Positions 37,633-47,257 are shown, counted from the first letter of the stretch. The stretch is 64,000 bases of DNA from Paraflavitalea soli (GCF_003555545.1 NZ_CP032157.1:3476546-3540545), one strand, 5' to 3'. Notes: generated by a model from the sequence alone, not told the origin. Program-made: numbers and translations.

Positions 37633-40600
37633 TTAGCGTTGCTTGATCACCGTAGCAGTACGAACCGTATTGCTATGGGTAATGACCAGGCTAACATAAT
37701 AAATGCCGGCAGTTTGCTTTACCAGCGTCAGCGGCACAGTATTCATCCCAGGTTTTAACAGGATGTTGGCCGTATGCACCGTATTACCAGCTGCATTGAA
37801 AATACGGATCGTGGCTTGCTGACTGCTATTCGTTTTATTGTTGTAAGAAAGCGTGAATTCATTGTCGGTCACAGTAGGATACAAGGTCAGTTGACCTGTC
37901 GCATCGCTGTAGTTTACCCGCACGATCCGGCTATAGGTGCTTCTGCCATCGAGGTCTGTTTGCCTGAGGCGGTAATAGGACCAACCTGCCAGCGGTTGCT
38001 TATCGATGAACTGATAGTCCATACGCGTCGGGCAATCCACACATCCTGCAACGCGGGCAAGGGCCGTAAACTGGCTGCCATCAGCGCTTCTTTCCAGCGT
38101 AAAATACGCGTTGTTGACTTGTGCAGAAACCGACCACCTGGCAACTACCTCCGATTGTTGCTGCACCGCGGTAAACAATTCCAGTTTGATGGGCAGCGTG
38201 CTAAGCATAGAGAAGCTGGCCATGAAGACATCACTGGCATTGATAGACCTGAATGGGAAGGCATTGGTGCCGGTGAGGTTATCAATCGTCGCAGCAGACA
38301 GGAAGGTGCCTGCCAGATAGATATTATCCTGATCATCAAAGGCAATAGCGCCTACCTGTTCGTTCTGGCCGCCACCCACTGATCGGCCCCCTTTGAAATT
38401 CAAGGCAGGATCAAAGGCAGCCAGGAATACATCAGCATTTCCTTCATTGGCAAAGGTCTGTGGAGTGCCATGAAGGCTAAAACTTAGCTCCGGGCTGGAA
38501 AACTGTCCGGAAGCATAGATAATACCCTTTCCATCCAGCTTTAGTCGTTGCACCATTTCGTTGAGTGTTCCGCCAAAGGAGATGGCATTGATATAATTTC
38601 CCGAGGCATCATACTTCGCAATAAAACCATCGAGTGTACCTGCACTTGTCAGTTCTTCAACGCCGGCACCAGGATCGAAGTCTACCGTGCCGTTGAACTG
38701 GCCCCCCAGGTAAACATTACCCGCTGCATCGAGAGCAAGGGCATTGCCGGCATCCGAGGTCGTACTACCTAACCGAAAAGCATTTGCATAATTCCCGTTC
38801 ACATCAAGTTTAGAAAAATAGATATCATTGGTGCCGGCACTTACGAGATCTACGACACCCACGCCCGGATCAAAATCGGCTGTAGCCCAGAAGTTGCCGG
38901 TACTATAGGCATTGCCCAATGCATCGACCACAATGGCCATGCCTGCTTCGGAACTGGTGCCACCAAATGCGGATGCATAGACAAAACCCAAAGAGGAGTT
39001 GTATTTGGCTACAAAAGCATCTGAACCGCCTTTGACTGTCCGGTTGGCGGTACCTGCACCGGGATCAAAATCGACCGTAGTACTAAAAGATCCGGTGAGG
39101 TAGATGGCGCCTGCGTTGTCGATCGTCATGGCATTGATCACTTCGTAGCTGGCACCACCGATCACAATAGCCCCCACATAATTGCCGCTGCTGTTGAGTT
39201 TTAACAGGAAAATATCGTCACTGGCCGCTCCGGTCAGGTTCACAGTCCCGGCGCCCGGGTCCGCATCGAGGGTACCCGTGAAACTACCCGTAACATAGAT
39301 ATTGCCGGCCGCATCCGTACAGATCCCTTTTCCTTGCACACCGCTGGTATTGCCAAGCCTTTTTACGAATAACAACTGACCGCTTGCATTGTATTTGGCA
39401 ATGAAACAATCCATGTATCCGGTAGCAGTCAATGTGGTTGTACCGGGACCGGGATCAAAATCGACCGTACGGGTGAAGGAGCCCGTTATATAGTAATTGT
39501 TATTCCCATCCATCCAGGTTGCGCCCACCGACTGGTTGGAGGTCGCGTTGACCGGTATATTAGGCGAAAAGGCCGATACGAAATTACCGGCACTACTGAG
39601 TTTGAGGTGAAAGCCGATGGCTTGTGTTCCTGGCGCAGTCATGTTGAAGACAGCAGCTCCCGGATCAAAATCGACTGTGCCGGTGAAATAACCGCCCACA
39701 TATACATTGCTGCTCCCATCTGTTGTCATTGAGGTTACCTGGTCGTTGGTCGTACTACCCAGTCTCCTGGCCCAGGTGAGCGCCCCTGTTGTCCCCGTAT
39801 ACTTGGCAACAAAACCATCTGTAGTACCGGCACTGACCAGGTTGACAACCGTGCCTGACGGATCAAAATCTGCTGTACCGAGAAAGTACCCGCCCACAAT
39901 AGGATTATTGGCAGCATCTATTTTTACAGTCAAACCGTAGTCACTGTTCGTACCACCCATACCGGAGGCCCAGAGATAAGCGCCTGCCGGAGAATATTTC
40001 GCCAGGAAGATATCGGTCCCCCCTGCTGCTACAAGGTTGTTTACAGGCGCGCCAGGGTTGAAATCGACCGTTGTACTAAATGTACCTGTCAAATAGATAT
40101 TACCCATTGCATCCAGATCCATTCCATAGACCACCTCCGTACCGGTGCCGCCCACCACAACCCCCCAGCTATAATTGCCCGCCAGGTCATATTTCGCCAA
40201 AAAAAGATCGGCGCCGGTGCTGACCGGGCCCAGGTTGCCAACACCCGCACCTGGATCAAAATCAGATATTCCCCCGGACAGGTAGCCACCAATATATAAG
40301 GCGCCCCCAGTCGTCAGTTTTACCTTGTTTGATGTAACCTGCGTCCCCGCTGTAGCGGACCCGATATTAAAAGCCCATACATAATTACCGTCGTTATCAT
40401 AGCGGGCAACATAAGCATCTACCGAACCACTTTTGGTAAGGTTGACGACCCCAGGCCCAGGATCGAAGTCGACCGTAGGGCTGGTGATGGTACCCGTCAG
40501 GTAAATGTTGCCCGAAGCATCCAACGCCATGCCCGTGGGTGAATCGTTGGTAATACCGCCCAGGGCCTTCGCAAAGACAAAATCGCCTGCAGCGGTAAAC

Positions 40601-41091
40601 TTGGCAAAAAAGATGTCCCAGTTTCCATTACTGGTAAATTTGGTAACACCCGGGCCTGGATCGAAATCGACCACGTTGGAGAAATAACCGGCTACAATGA
40701 TATTGCCACTGTTATCAAGCGCCACCTCACGGATGATGTCCTGCCCCCCGCCCCCAAAAGAGCGGCCCCAGATAAACGCACCGGCTGCGCTGTATTTCGC
40801 AATATAACAGTCTTCCACACCATTACTGACAAAGTAGGAAACGCCGGCCCCCGGATCAAGATCGGCTGTTGCCCGGAGCACCCCAACCTGGTAGTGATTA
40901 CCCGCCGCATCCAACAAGTTGGCTATCGGTTGTGTGTCGCCGCCGGTTGCTGTTGCAGCACTAATGGTTTGTGCTGATAAGAGTGTTTGTGCATTAAGCT
41001 GGTAAGAAAAAAACAGAAAGAAAGCAATGATCACTGTACAGGTCCGTACAACTGTACGGCACCTGCCCAAGGGTAGGTAAAAAGGGTTCAT
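37633..41091 (-). CDS. Secreted SBBP/beta-propeller repeat protein with T9SS sorting domain
   Basis: About 1152 residues from the ATG at 41091; a TTG at 41133 is the other open start. The signal segment is TVIIAFFLFFSYQLNAQ. It is dominated by about twelve copies of a roughly 70-residue repeat with VDFDPGxGxxNLT, a DAFVAKYxxxG strand and a GNIYLTGxFxGT strand. The Asp-rich loops may bind calcium, which is inference. The end carries a T9SS sorting domain (LTLYPTVTDNEFTLSYNN). The function is probably structural or adhesive at the surface. Confidence 0.85.
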   Translation of the reverse strand: MNPFYLPLGRCRTVVRTCTVIIAFFLFFSYQLNAQTLLSAQTISAATATGGDTQPIANLLDAAGNHYQVGVLRATADLDPGAGVSYFVSNGVEDCYIAKYSAAGAFIWGRSFGGGGQDIIREVALDNSGNIIVAGYFSNVVDFDPGPGVTKFTSNGNWDIFFAKFTAAGDFVFAKALGGITNDSPTGMALDASGNIYLTGTITSPTVDFDPGPGVVNLTKSGSVDAYVARYDNDGNYVWAFNIGSATAGTQVTSNKVKLTTGGALYIGGYLSGGISDFDPGAGVGNLGPVSTGADLFLAKYDLAGNYSWGVVVGGTGTEVVYGMDLDAMGNIYLTGTFSTTVDFNPGAPVNNLVAAGGTDIFLAKYSPAGAYLWASGMGGTNSDYGLTVKIDAANNPIVGGYFLGTADFDPSGTVVNLVSAGTTDGFVAKYTGTTGALTWARRLGSTTNDQVTSMTTDGSSNVYVGGYFTGTVDFDPGAAVFNMTAPGTQAIGFHLKLSSAGNFVSAFSPNIPVNATSNQSVGATWMDGNNNYYITGSFTRTVDFDPGPGTTTLTATGYMDCFIAKYNASGQLLFVKRLGNTSGVQGKGICTDAAGNIYVTGSFTGTLDADPGAGTVNLTGAASDDIFLLKLNSSGNYVGAIVIGGASYEVINAMTIDNAGAIYLTGSFSTTVDFDPGAGTANRTVKGGSDAFVAKYNSSLGFVYASAFGGTSSEAGMAIVVDALGNAYSTGNFWATADFDPGVGVVDLVSAGTNDIYFSKLDVNGNYANAFRLGSTTSDAGNALALDAAGNVYLGGQFNGTVDFDPGAGVEELTSAGTLDGFIAKYDASGNYINAISFGGTLNEMVQRLKLDGKGIIYASGQFSSPELSFSLHGTPQTFANEGNADVFLAAFDPALNFKGGRSVGGGQNEQVGAIAFDDQDNIYLAGTFLSAATIDNLTGTNAFPFRSINASDVFMASFSMLSTLPIKLELFTAVQQQSEVVARWSVSAQVNNAYFTLERSADGSQFTALARVAGCVDCPTRMDYQFIDKQPLAGWSYYRLRQTDLDGRSTYSRIVRVNYSDATGQLTLYPTVTDNEFTLSYNNKTNSSQQATIRIFNAAGNTVHTANILLKPGMNTVPLTLVKQTAGIYYVSLVITHSNTVRTATVIKQR

Positions 41092-41329
41092 AGTTCCTGG
41101 ATTGGTATCGAGGTTTCGATTTTGGTTTTCCAAATTTGAATTTCAGGAAGTAAGATCAGCATTATTCACTACACCATGGTAGACCCCGGGGTTCATTTCA
41201 GTATACAGAGACTTCTTCTAATCGCATTCTAATCTCAGGTACATGTTTTTACTTATAGCAGCATTCGGCAGTATGGAAATATATACACGAAAAATAAGGG
41301 TCGTGACCGCCTGTAATTTTTGAGCCTGA

Positions 41330-41722
41330 TCACTGCCTGGTGCGGAGAGCGGCCATCATCCTTTTCGCATAAATATAGTCGATGATCAATACGATATTCA
41401 GGATCATCAACCCGAAGAATTCCCGGGTGTCTTCGATCCAGGGCGTCGAGGCTTTCATACTTTGGGCAATATTCTCGGCCTGGTGTTCCGTTAGCCATTC
41501 CCATACACCATCCTTTGCAACGAAAAGAAAAACCGCGTAGATCGTAAACACAGTGAGGCCAATGAGATAAGCTTTGGGATAGAATTTACCACGAAAGGCC
41601 AGCCAGCAAAGTACTGCTCCATAACCATATATTGGGATCCATACATAGGGATCGGGGTCATTGTATTGCAGGCCGGCGCTGATGACAAACAGGAGGCAAA
41701 AAAGGAGGTTGAAGAGTTTCAT
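41330..41722 (-). CDS. TMEM220-like membrane protein
   Basis: A 130-residue protein with four hydrophobic segments and the motif LQYNDPDPYVWIPIYGYGA, typical of the transmembrane 220 family (recalled, not searched). Its function is unknown. It lies just downstream of infC on the same strand but past the infC terminator. Confidence 0.75.
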   Translation of the reverse strand: MKLFNLLFCLLFVISAGLQYNDPDPYVWIPIYGYGAVLCWLAFRGKFYPKAYLIGLTVFTIYAVFLFVAKDGVWEWLTEHQAENIAQSMKASTPWIEDTREFFGLMILNIVLIIDYIYAKRMMAALRTRQ

Positions 41723-41792
41723 ATAGCCAGGTATTAGCTTTTAGGCGTTAGGTTTTTAGGGGTTAGCAATGAAGGAGAACCCTTACAATAAA

Positions 41793-41820
41793 AAAGCATC
41801 CCGTCAATACAGGATGCTTT
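41793..41820 (-). terminator. Rho-independent terminator of infC
   Basis: AAAGCATCC (41793-41801) pairs with GGATGCTTT (41812-41820), and on the minus strand a T run follows. It lies 23 bp past the infC stop, ending the thrS-infC unit. Confidence 0.85.
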
Positions 41821-41842
41821 CTATAAAGACTTTTCGGGAAGA

Positions 41843-42436
41843 TTATTCTTTTGCGTCTTTCGGCTTCTTTTGCTTACCCTTCGGTGCCAGGATCATCAGC
41901 ATACGCTTACCTTCCAGCTTAGGCATCCCTTCGGGTTGTCCTATTTCGGCCAGGCGCTCTGCAAACTTCAACAGTACGAGTTCTCCTCTTTCCTTGAACA
42001 TGATAGCACGTCCTTTGAACTGTACATAAGCTTTTACTTTGTTGCCTTCCTTGAGGAAAGATTCCGCATGGCGGGCTTTAAAGTCAAAGTCGTGATCATC
42101 TGTACCAGGAGTAAACCGGATCTCTTTTACTTCAGCCGTTTTACTATTGGCCTTCATCTCCTTTTCCTTCTTCTTCTTCTCGTACAGGAATTTATTATAA
42201 TCGATGATTTTACATACCGGGGGATCAGCCTGTGGAGATATCTCTACCAGGTCCAGCCCTTGCTCCTGTGCCATCTTCATCGCTTCCTGGGTAGAATATA
42301 CACCTACTGTTACGTTGTCGCCAACCAAACGTACCTGTGGTACGCGGATCATGTGGTTGGTACGGTGTTCTTGTTGTTGTTCTTTTCTAAAACGTGGATT
42401 GAAATTACCTCTCGGAGGTCTCGGTGGAAATGCCAT
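41843..42436 (-). CDS. infC: Translation initiation factor IF-3
   Basis: A 197-residue protein with the IF-3 N-domain (NHMIRVPQVRLVGDNVTVGV, LDLVEISPQADPPVCKIIDY) and C-domain (KEIRFTPGTDDHDFDFKARHAE). It starts at an ordinary ATG rather than the rare AUU seen in many infC genes. The N-terminal extension (MAFPPRPPRGNFNPRFRKE) is typical of Bacteroidota. It follows thrS after a 263-bp gap. Confidence 0.97.
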   Translation of the reverse strand: MAFPPRPPRGNFNPRFRKEQQQEHRTNHMIRVPQVRLVGDNVTVGVYSTQEAMKMAQEQGLDLVEISPQADPPVCKIIDYNKFLYEKKKKEKEMKANSKTAEVKEIRFTPGTDDHDFDFKARHAESFLKEGNKVKAYVQFKGRAIMFKERGELVLLKFAERLAEIGQPEGMPKLEGKRMLMILAPKGKQKKPKDAKE

Positions 42437-42699
42437 TTACAATTTTTACGTGAATAATTTTAAAATTACCGGCGTGTTTGTTTTTTGTTTTCCCTGCATC
42501 CGCCTGCCGGTGGCGAACTGCATGCCCGGCAATAACCGGGATAATTATGAGTACGTTTATTCTATTATCGTTGCGTCTTATTGCTTTTGCTTCGATACTT
42601 TCGCTTCGATAGCAGATTTCTCCCTGCGGTCGAAATGACAAAGAAAGACGAAATGACAAAGAACAGTGAGAATGACAGAGAAAAGTGGTTTGTAATTTC
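42437..42699. repeat. 263-bp thrS-infC spacer with intergenic repeat
   Basis: It contains TTTCTCCCTGCGGTCGAAAT (42618-42637) followed by short copies of GAAATGACAAAGA and AATGACAGAGAA (to about 42684). This is a familiar Bacteroidota intergenic repeat type. No gene is seen. The spacer is long for two genes that are usually adjacent. Confidence 0.55.
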
Positions 42700-44634
42700 T
42701 TATTCTCCTCTTCTCGCTTTGATCTCGGCAGTCAGTTCGGCGATGAACTCTTCAATGGGTTTTACACCTGCATCGCCCTTACCTTGTCTGCGGATAGCCA
42801 CTTTGCCTTCATTCATCTCCTTCTCTCCCACTACGAGCATATAAGGCACTTTCATCAATTCTGTATCCCGGATCTTCTTGCCGATCTTCTCGTTGCGGTC
42901 ATCGACCTCTCCACGAATATCAGCATTTTTCAGGGATTCTAAAATACTATTTGCGTAAGGTAAAAACTTATCGCTGATGGGCAAAACTTTCACCTGTACG
43001 GGCGCCAGCCAGGCCGGGAACTTACCGGCGTAATGCTCCAGCAGGAAGCCGATAAAGCGCTCATGGGTGCCCAAAGGCGCCCGGTGGATGATCAGCGGAG
43101 TCTCCGGGGAATTCTCCTTATTGGTAAATTCCAACTTGAAACGACGTCCCTGGGCGAAGTCGACCTGGTTGGTAGCCAGGGTAAATTCGCGCCCGATGGT
43201 GCTCCATATCTGCACATCAATCTTGGGGCCATAAAATGCACCTTCGTCCGGCACCTCTATATAAGGGATATTTGACTCTTTCAGCACCTGCCGCACCATT
43301 TCCTCGGTTTCCAGCCACAATTCAGGCTCGTTGATGTACTTCTGGCCCAGTTTGGAAGGCTCGTGCAGGGACAGGCGCATCACATATTTATCAATCCCAA
43401 ATATGTTGAAATACTTGATATACATATCGTTAACGGCCCTGAATTCCTGTGCGAACTGTTCCCTGGTACAATAGATATGGGCATCGTTCATGTGCAAACA
43501 GCGCACGCGCATCAGGCCAAACAGCTCACCGCTCTGCTCGTAGCGATAGCAGGTGCCATATTCAGCCAGGCGCAGGGGAAGTTCCTTATAACTCCTTGGT
43601 TCTGCGGCAAATATTTTGTGGTGGTGGGGGCAGTTCATGGCCTTGAGGTAGTATTTGGTACCGTCCAGTTCCATGGGCGGGAACATACTATCCTGGTAAT
43701 AAGGCAGGTGACCACTTGTCAGGTACATGCTCTCTTTGGCAATATGGGGTGTTACCACACGCTTATAGCCGCCCTTCACTTCTGTTTCTTTGGCCAGTTT
43801 TTCCAGTTCTTCGATAATGATGGTACCATTGGGCATCCACAGGGGTAAACCCGGACCTACATCATCATCCATGGTGAAAATCCCTAATTCCTTGCCCAAC
43901 TTGCGGTGATCGCGTTTTTTGGCTTCTTCCAGCATCGCCAGGTACTCATCCAATTCCTTTTGGGAGGGGAAAGTAACCCCGTAAATACGGGTAAGCTGCT
44001 TATTGCTGGAGTCGTTCTTCCAGTAAGCACCGGCGATATTGGTGAGTTTGATAGCCTTAATGGGGGCTGTAGTGGGAATGTGCGGTCCGCGGCACAGATC
44101 GGTAAAAGTGCCCTGGGTGTAGAAAGTGATCTCGCCATCGGTGAGGTTGCTCAACAGGTCGAGCTTGTATTCATCCCCTTTTTCGGTAAAGTATTGTACG
44201 GCCTCTGCTTTGGGCATGGCTTTGCGCACATAACTGTTGTTCTGTTTGGCCAGCTCATTCATCTTCTTTTCCAGTTTGCGCAGATCATCTTCTGTGATCT
44301 GGCGGCCTCCCAGGTCGATATCGTAATAAAATCCTTTGTCAATAGCTGGTCCTACCCAGAATTTGGCGCCGGGAAACAGGTCTTCCACGGCCTCGGCCAT
44401 CAGGTGGGCAGAGGAATGCCAGAAGGTGCTCTTACCACCATCATCATCCCAGGTAAGCAATTTTAGGGCAGCATCTTCCGTAATGGGCCGTGTGGCGTCC
44501 CATACTTGTCCGTTCACATTGGCCGCCAATACTTTCCTGGCCAGCCCTTCGCTGATTGATTTGGCGATGTCCAAAGCAGTTACGCCTGCTTGATACTCCC
44601 GCACTGCTCCGTCCGGTAATGTAATTTTGATCAT
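42700..44634 (-). CDS. thrS: Threonyl-tRNA synthetase
   Basis: A 644-residue class II synthetase. It has an N-terminal TGS domain (MIKITLPDGAVREY), an editing domain with HSSAHLMAEAVE, and a catalytic core including the zinc-site Cys in KAMNCPHHHKIF. Motif 2 is YEQSGELFGLMRVRCLHMNDAH and motif 3 lies around LIHRAPLGTHERFIGFL. The anticodon-binding domain ends the protein. The length is standard. A perfect -7 promoter element lies upstream at 44782-44789. Confidence 0.98.
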   Translation of the reverse strand: MIKITLPDGAVREYQAGVTALDIAKSISEGLARKVLAANVNGQVWDATRPITEDAALKLLTWDDDGGKSTFWHSSAHLMAEAVEDLFPGAKFWVGPAIDKGFYYDIDLGGRQITEDDLRKLEKKMNELAKQNNSYVRKAMPKAEAVQYFTEKGDEYKLDLLSNLTDGEITFYTQGTFTDLCRGPHIPTTAPIKAIKLTNIAGAYWKNDSSNKQLTRIYGVTFPSQKELDEYLAMLEEAKKRDHRKLGKELGIFTMDDDVGPGLPLWMPNGTIIIEELEKLAKETEVKGGYKRVVTPHIAKESMYLTSGHLPYYQDSMFPPMELDGTKYYLKAMNCPHHHKIFAAEPRSYKELPLRLAEYGTCYRYEQSGELFGLMRVRCLHMNDAHIYCTREQFAQEFRAVNDMYIKYFNIFGIDKYVMRLSLHEPSKLGQKYINEPELWLETEEMVRQVLKESNIPYIEVPDEGAFYGPKIDVQIWSTIGREFTLATNQVDFAQGRRFKLEFTNKENSPETPLIIHRAPLGTHERFIGFLLEHYAGKFPAWLAPVQVKVLPISDKFLPYANSILESLKNADIRGEVDDRNEKIGKKIRDTELMKVPYMLVVGEKEMNEGKVAIRRQGKGDAGVKPIEEFIAELTAEIKARRGE

Positions 44635-44781
44635 TGGTTATTATTGCCGTTTCTGTTGTTGATTATTAACATGCGGTATGAGTGAACTGTTCATGCTGCT
44701 TCCGGGATGCGTGGTAGATGATCGTATCGGTGAAACGCGTATCTTGGGCCCGCATCCTGCCATCTCATATCCGAAAGACCG

Positions 44782-44789
44782 CAAATTTA
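44782..44789 (-). promoter_or_regulatory. Bacteroidota -7 promoter element for thrS
   Basis: TAAATTTG on the minus strand matches TAnnTTTG and gives a leader of about 140 nt before thrS. I see no T-box features in the leader. Confidence 0.55.
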
Positions 44790-44873
44790 ACGAACTTTTG
44801 CAGACGATCACATACGATATTTGTCGTAATAAACTAAGAATTTAACTAATTTGCCAACGTGAGGTTATTATTC

Positions 44874-46061
44874 ATGAAGCGATTTTTACTTTTTACGATT
44901 TGTTGCATCAGTATTTCCGTATCGGCCCAGGACCTGACAGGCATTTGGAGGGGAGGCTTCCGGTCGACAGCCAAGAACCGGTTGATGGAAATGCTGGGAC
45001 AGGATGACCGGTACAAGTTTGAAGTACAGATAGACCAGCAGGATAAACGTTTCTCCGGCGTTACTTACTCTTACCTGACCACGGTTTTTTATGGCAAAGC
45101 CACCTGCGAGGGAACAGTGAACCCCACTACCCACAAAGTATTATTGGAGGAGATCAAGATCGTAGAGCAGCGCATGAGCGGCGGCGGCGGCATTTGCATC
45201 ATGACGCTCTTTTTGCAATATTCCAAAGTGGGTGAAGAAGAATTCCTGGAAGGCACCTACTCCAGCATGAAAACGAGTGACTCTACGGATTGCGGTAAAG
45301 GCACGGTGTTCCTGCGTAAGGTGCCTACCTCGGATTTCTATAAGGAGCCATTTCTCGTAGAGAAGGAAAAAGAAGCGGAAAAGAATCCTCCGCCACCGGT
45401 TGCCAAAAAGATCGACAGTGCTGCGATCGTGAAGAAAACTACCCCGGCCACCAAACCACCGGCCACGGTAAAGAAGCCGGTTACAGGTACTGCTAAAACA
45501 ACGCCACCGGTGAAGAAACCGGTTACCACTCCTCCTGCCAATAACACGGCGAAAAACAATGCTGCGGTTAAGAAACCCACGCTGACGCCACCACCGCCAA
45601 CCACCAAGGTGCCGGAGCCCAACCTGGCGACCAAACCTTTGGTAGACTCTGCCAAAAAAGTAGAAAAACCAATAGTCACTGCGCCACCTGCACCAGTGCC
45701 TAAGATCCTGCTTACGCGGGAAAATGAATTGGTAAAGACGATTACCACCAGCGCCAAAGAACTCAACATAAGGATCTATGATAATGGAGCTGTTGACAAC
45801 GACACGATCTCTGTATACCTGGATAAAAAGCTGGTACTCTCCAAAAAACGATTGACAGAAAAAGCAATCACGTTGACGGTGAAGCTGGATGATGATGAGA
45901 ATTACCATGAATTGGTGATGGTAGCTGAGAACCTGGGTGAGATCCCTCCCAATACATCACTGATGATCGTAGATGCCGGGAAACAGCAGTATGAAGTGCG
46001 TATTACCTCCACAGAGCAAAAAAATGCAGTGATCGTTTTCAAGTATAAACCCGGGCCGTAA
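44874..46061 (+). CDS. Secreted protein with Pro/Lys/Thr-rich linker, paralog 1
   Basis: A 395-residue protein from the ATG at 44874, which has GAGG nine bases upstream; a GTG at 44859 is also open. A signal peptide (ends SVSAQ) is followed by an N-domain beginning LTGIWRGGF. Next come about 120 residues of low-complexity Pro, Lys, Thr and Ala (TPPVKKPVTTPP). The C-terminal domain contains IRIYDNGAVDNDTISVYLDKKLVLSKKRL and ENLGEIPPNTSLMIV. The same two domains, without the linker, form the next gene. The function is unknown. Confidence 0.75.
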   Translation: MKRFLLFTICCISISVSAQDLTGIWRGGFRSTAKNRLMEMLGQDDRYKFEVQIDQQDKRFSGVTYSYLTTVFYGKATCEGTVNPTTHKVLLEEIKIVEQRMSGGGGICIMTLFLQYSKVGEEEFLEGTYSSMKTSDSTDCGKGTVFLRKVPTSDFYKEPFLVEKEKEAEKNPPPPVAKKIDSAAIVKKTTPATKPPATVKKPVTGTAKTTPPVKKPVTTPPANNTAKNNAAVKKPTLTPPPPTTKVPEPNLATKPLVDSAKKVEKPIVTAPPAPVPKILLTRENELVKTITTSAKELNIRIYDNGAVDNDTISVYLDKKLVLSKKRLTEKAITLTVKLDDDENYHELVMVAENLGEIPPNTSLMIVDAGKQQYEVRITSTEQKNAVIVFKYKPGP

Positions 46062-46187
46062 GTAATAAAGGGCACGCTTTATTGACATATCTGCACAATC
46101 CTTTCAATCCTATAATCTGTGATACCGTTCACATAAATTCGTGTTGGCTGTATGCCAGTAGTTGTTAATTTCCATTAAAATCCCCTG

Positions 46188-47033
46188 ATGCGTTTTCTCC
46201 TGCTTTCTTTATTGGTTATATGTAGCGGCTCGCTGGCAGCACAATCACTTACTGGTATATGGCGTGGCAAACGCACACAGGGTCCGCAAGGATGTTTCCC
46301 CGAATATTTCCTCGAATTGCATATCACCTGGTCCAACGAGACCTCGATCATGGGCAATGCCTATAGCTATGTTGACAATAAGCAATTCACGAAGGTCAAT
46401 TTTACAGGCCGGTACAATCCGCTGAATAAACGCATGGTGCTCACAGAAAGCGCGGTGTTGCAATATACTGTTCCCGCCAATTGTATTCCCTGCATCAAAA
46501 CCTATGACCTTACCTGGTCAAAAACCGGTCCCCAGGAAGTATTACTGGGCGATTGGACTGGCCATGAAATGGGCAATAACAATGTTTGTCCTCCCGGCAA
46601 GATCACGCTCAACCGGGAAAAAGTACCCACCTTTCCGGTAGACGTATATCAAAGTGACACGCTGCTGAATTTGCAGAAGCACCTCAAACTGCAGAACCGT
46701 GAAAAGGAAGTGGTGCAAACAGTGGTCATCGATACCACGGCCATCAAGATCGAATTGTACGACAATGCAGAGATCGATGATGACACGGTAAGTGTATTCC
46801 TGAATAACTCTTTGCTGCTGCATAAGAAACGCCTTACTGACAGACCGCTCACTTTACAATTCAGTGCCTTCCCCAATACAGAATATGAATTGATGATGTA
46901 TGCTGAAAACCTAGGCCGCATTCCTCCCAATACAGCGCTGATGGTGATCACGGCGGGCAAAAAACGCTACGAAGTGCGCTTGTCTTCCAGCGAACAAAAG
47001 AGCGCGGTGGTGAAGTTTAAGTTTACGCAATGA
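46188..47033 (+). CDS. Secreted protein, paralog 2 of the preceding gene
   Basis: A 281-residue exported protein (signal ends GSLAAQ). It starts LTGIWRGKR like its neighbour and ends with the same C-domain (IELYDNAEIDDDTVSVFLNN, AENLGRIPPNTALMVI, YEVRLSSSEQKSAVVKFKF). It lacks the long Pro/Lys linker and has four Cys in the N-domain. The pair looks like a tandem duplication in which one copy gained or lost the linker. The function is unknown. Confidence 0.75.
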   Translation: MRFLLLSLLVICSGSLAAQSLTGIWRGKRTQGPQGCFPEYFLELHITWSNETSIMGNAYSYVDNKQFTKVNFTGRYNPLNKRMVLTESAVLQYTVPANCIPCIKTYDLTWSKTGPQEVLLGDWTGHEMGNNNVCPPGKITLNREKVPTFPVDVYQSDTLLNLQKHLKLQNREKEVVQTVVIDTTAIKIELYDNAEIDDDTVSVFLNNSLLLHKKRLTDRPLTLQFSAFPNTEYELMMYAENLGRIPPNTALMVITAGKKRYEVRLSSSEQKSAVVKFKFTQ

Positions 47034-47035
47034 CG

Positions 47036-47205
47036 GGACGGCAATCGAAAATCGGCAGTCGGCAATCGGCAATCAGCAATCGACAGTCGGCAATCGGCAG
47101 TCGGCAATCGGCAATGGGTAGCCCCTACAGGGCAAATAAAATCCCGTAGATATGGGTTCTACAAAGCTATGGCCCCCATGGGGCCAGGAAGCCGCCTGCC
47201 AATGG
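47036..47205. repeat. Tandem word repeats and palindromic intergenic element
   Basis: From 47040 to about 47127 the sequence is built from variants of a 7-mer TCGGCAA/TCGGCAG, roughly twelve copies. It runs into GTAGCCCCTACAGGGC and then GGCCCCCATGGGGCC (47170-47184), two palindromic blocks of a type common in Bacteroidota spacers. No gene is seen. Confidence 0.7.
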
Positions 47206-47223
47206 TGATACTTTAAAATAATA

Positions 47224-47257
47224 AACGGCCGGAAGAGATAATGATCTTCCGGCCGTT
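47224..47257. terminator. Bidirectional terminator
   Basis: A perfect 13-bp stem (47224-47236 with 47245-47257) is followed on the plus strand by seven T and on the minus strand by a T-rich stretch. It serves the secreted-protein gene on the left and the convergent peptidase gene on the right. Confidence 0.9.

Noticed and set aside
37633-41091. DNA-level tandem duplication or assembly artefact in the DFDPG repeats
   Set aside because: The copies differ widely in DNA while keeping the protein motif, so this is an old repeat protein and not a recent duplication.
44635-44873. A T-box or other riboswitch upstream of thrS
   Set aside because: I found no specifier loop or T-box consensus; only a -7 promoter element is supportable.
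45141-45908. A 255-codon minus-strand frame over the Pro/Lys-rich linker
   Set aside because: The repetitive linker codons leave the opposite strand open; the product is Arg/Phe-rich nonsense.
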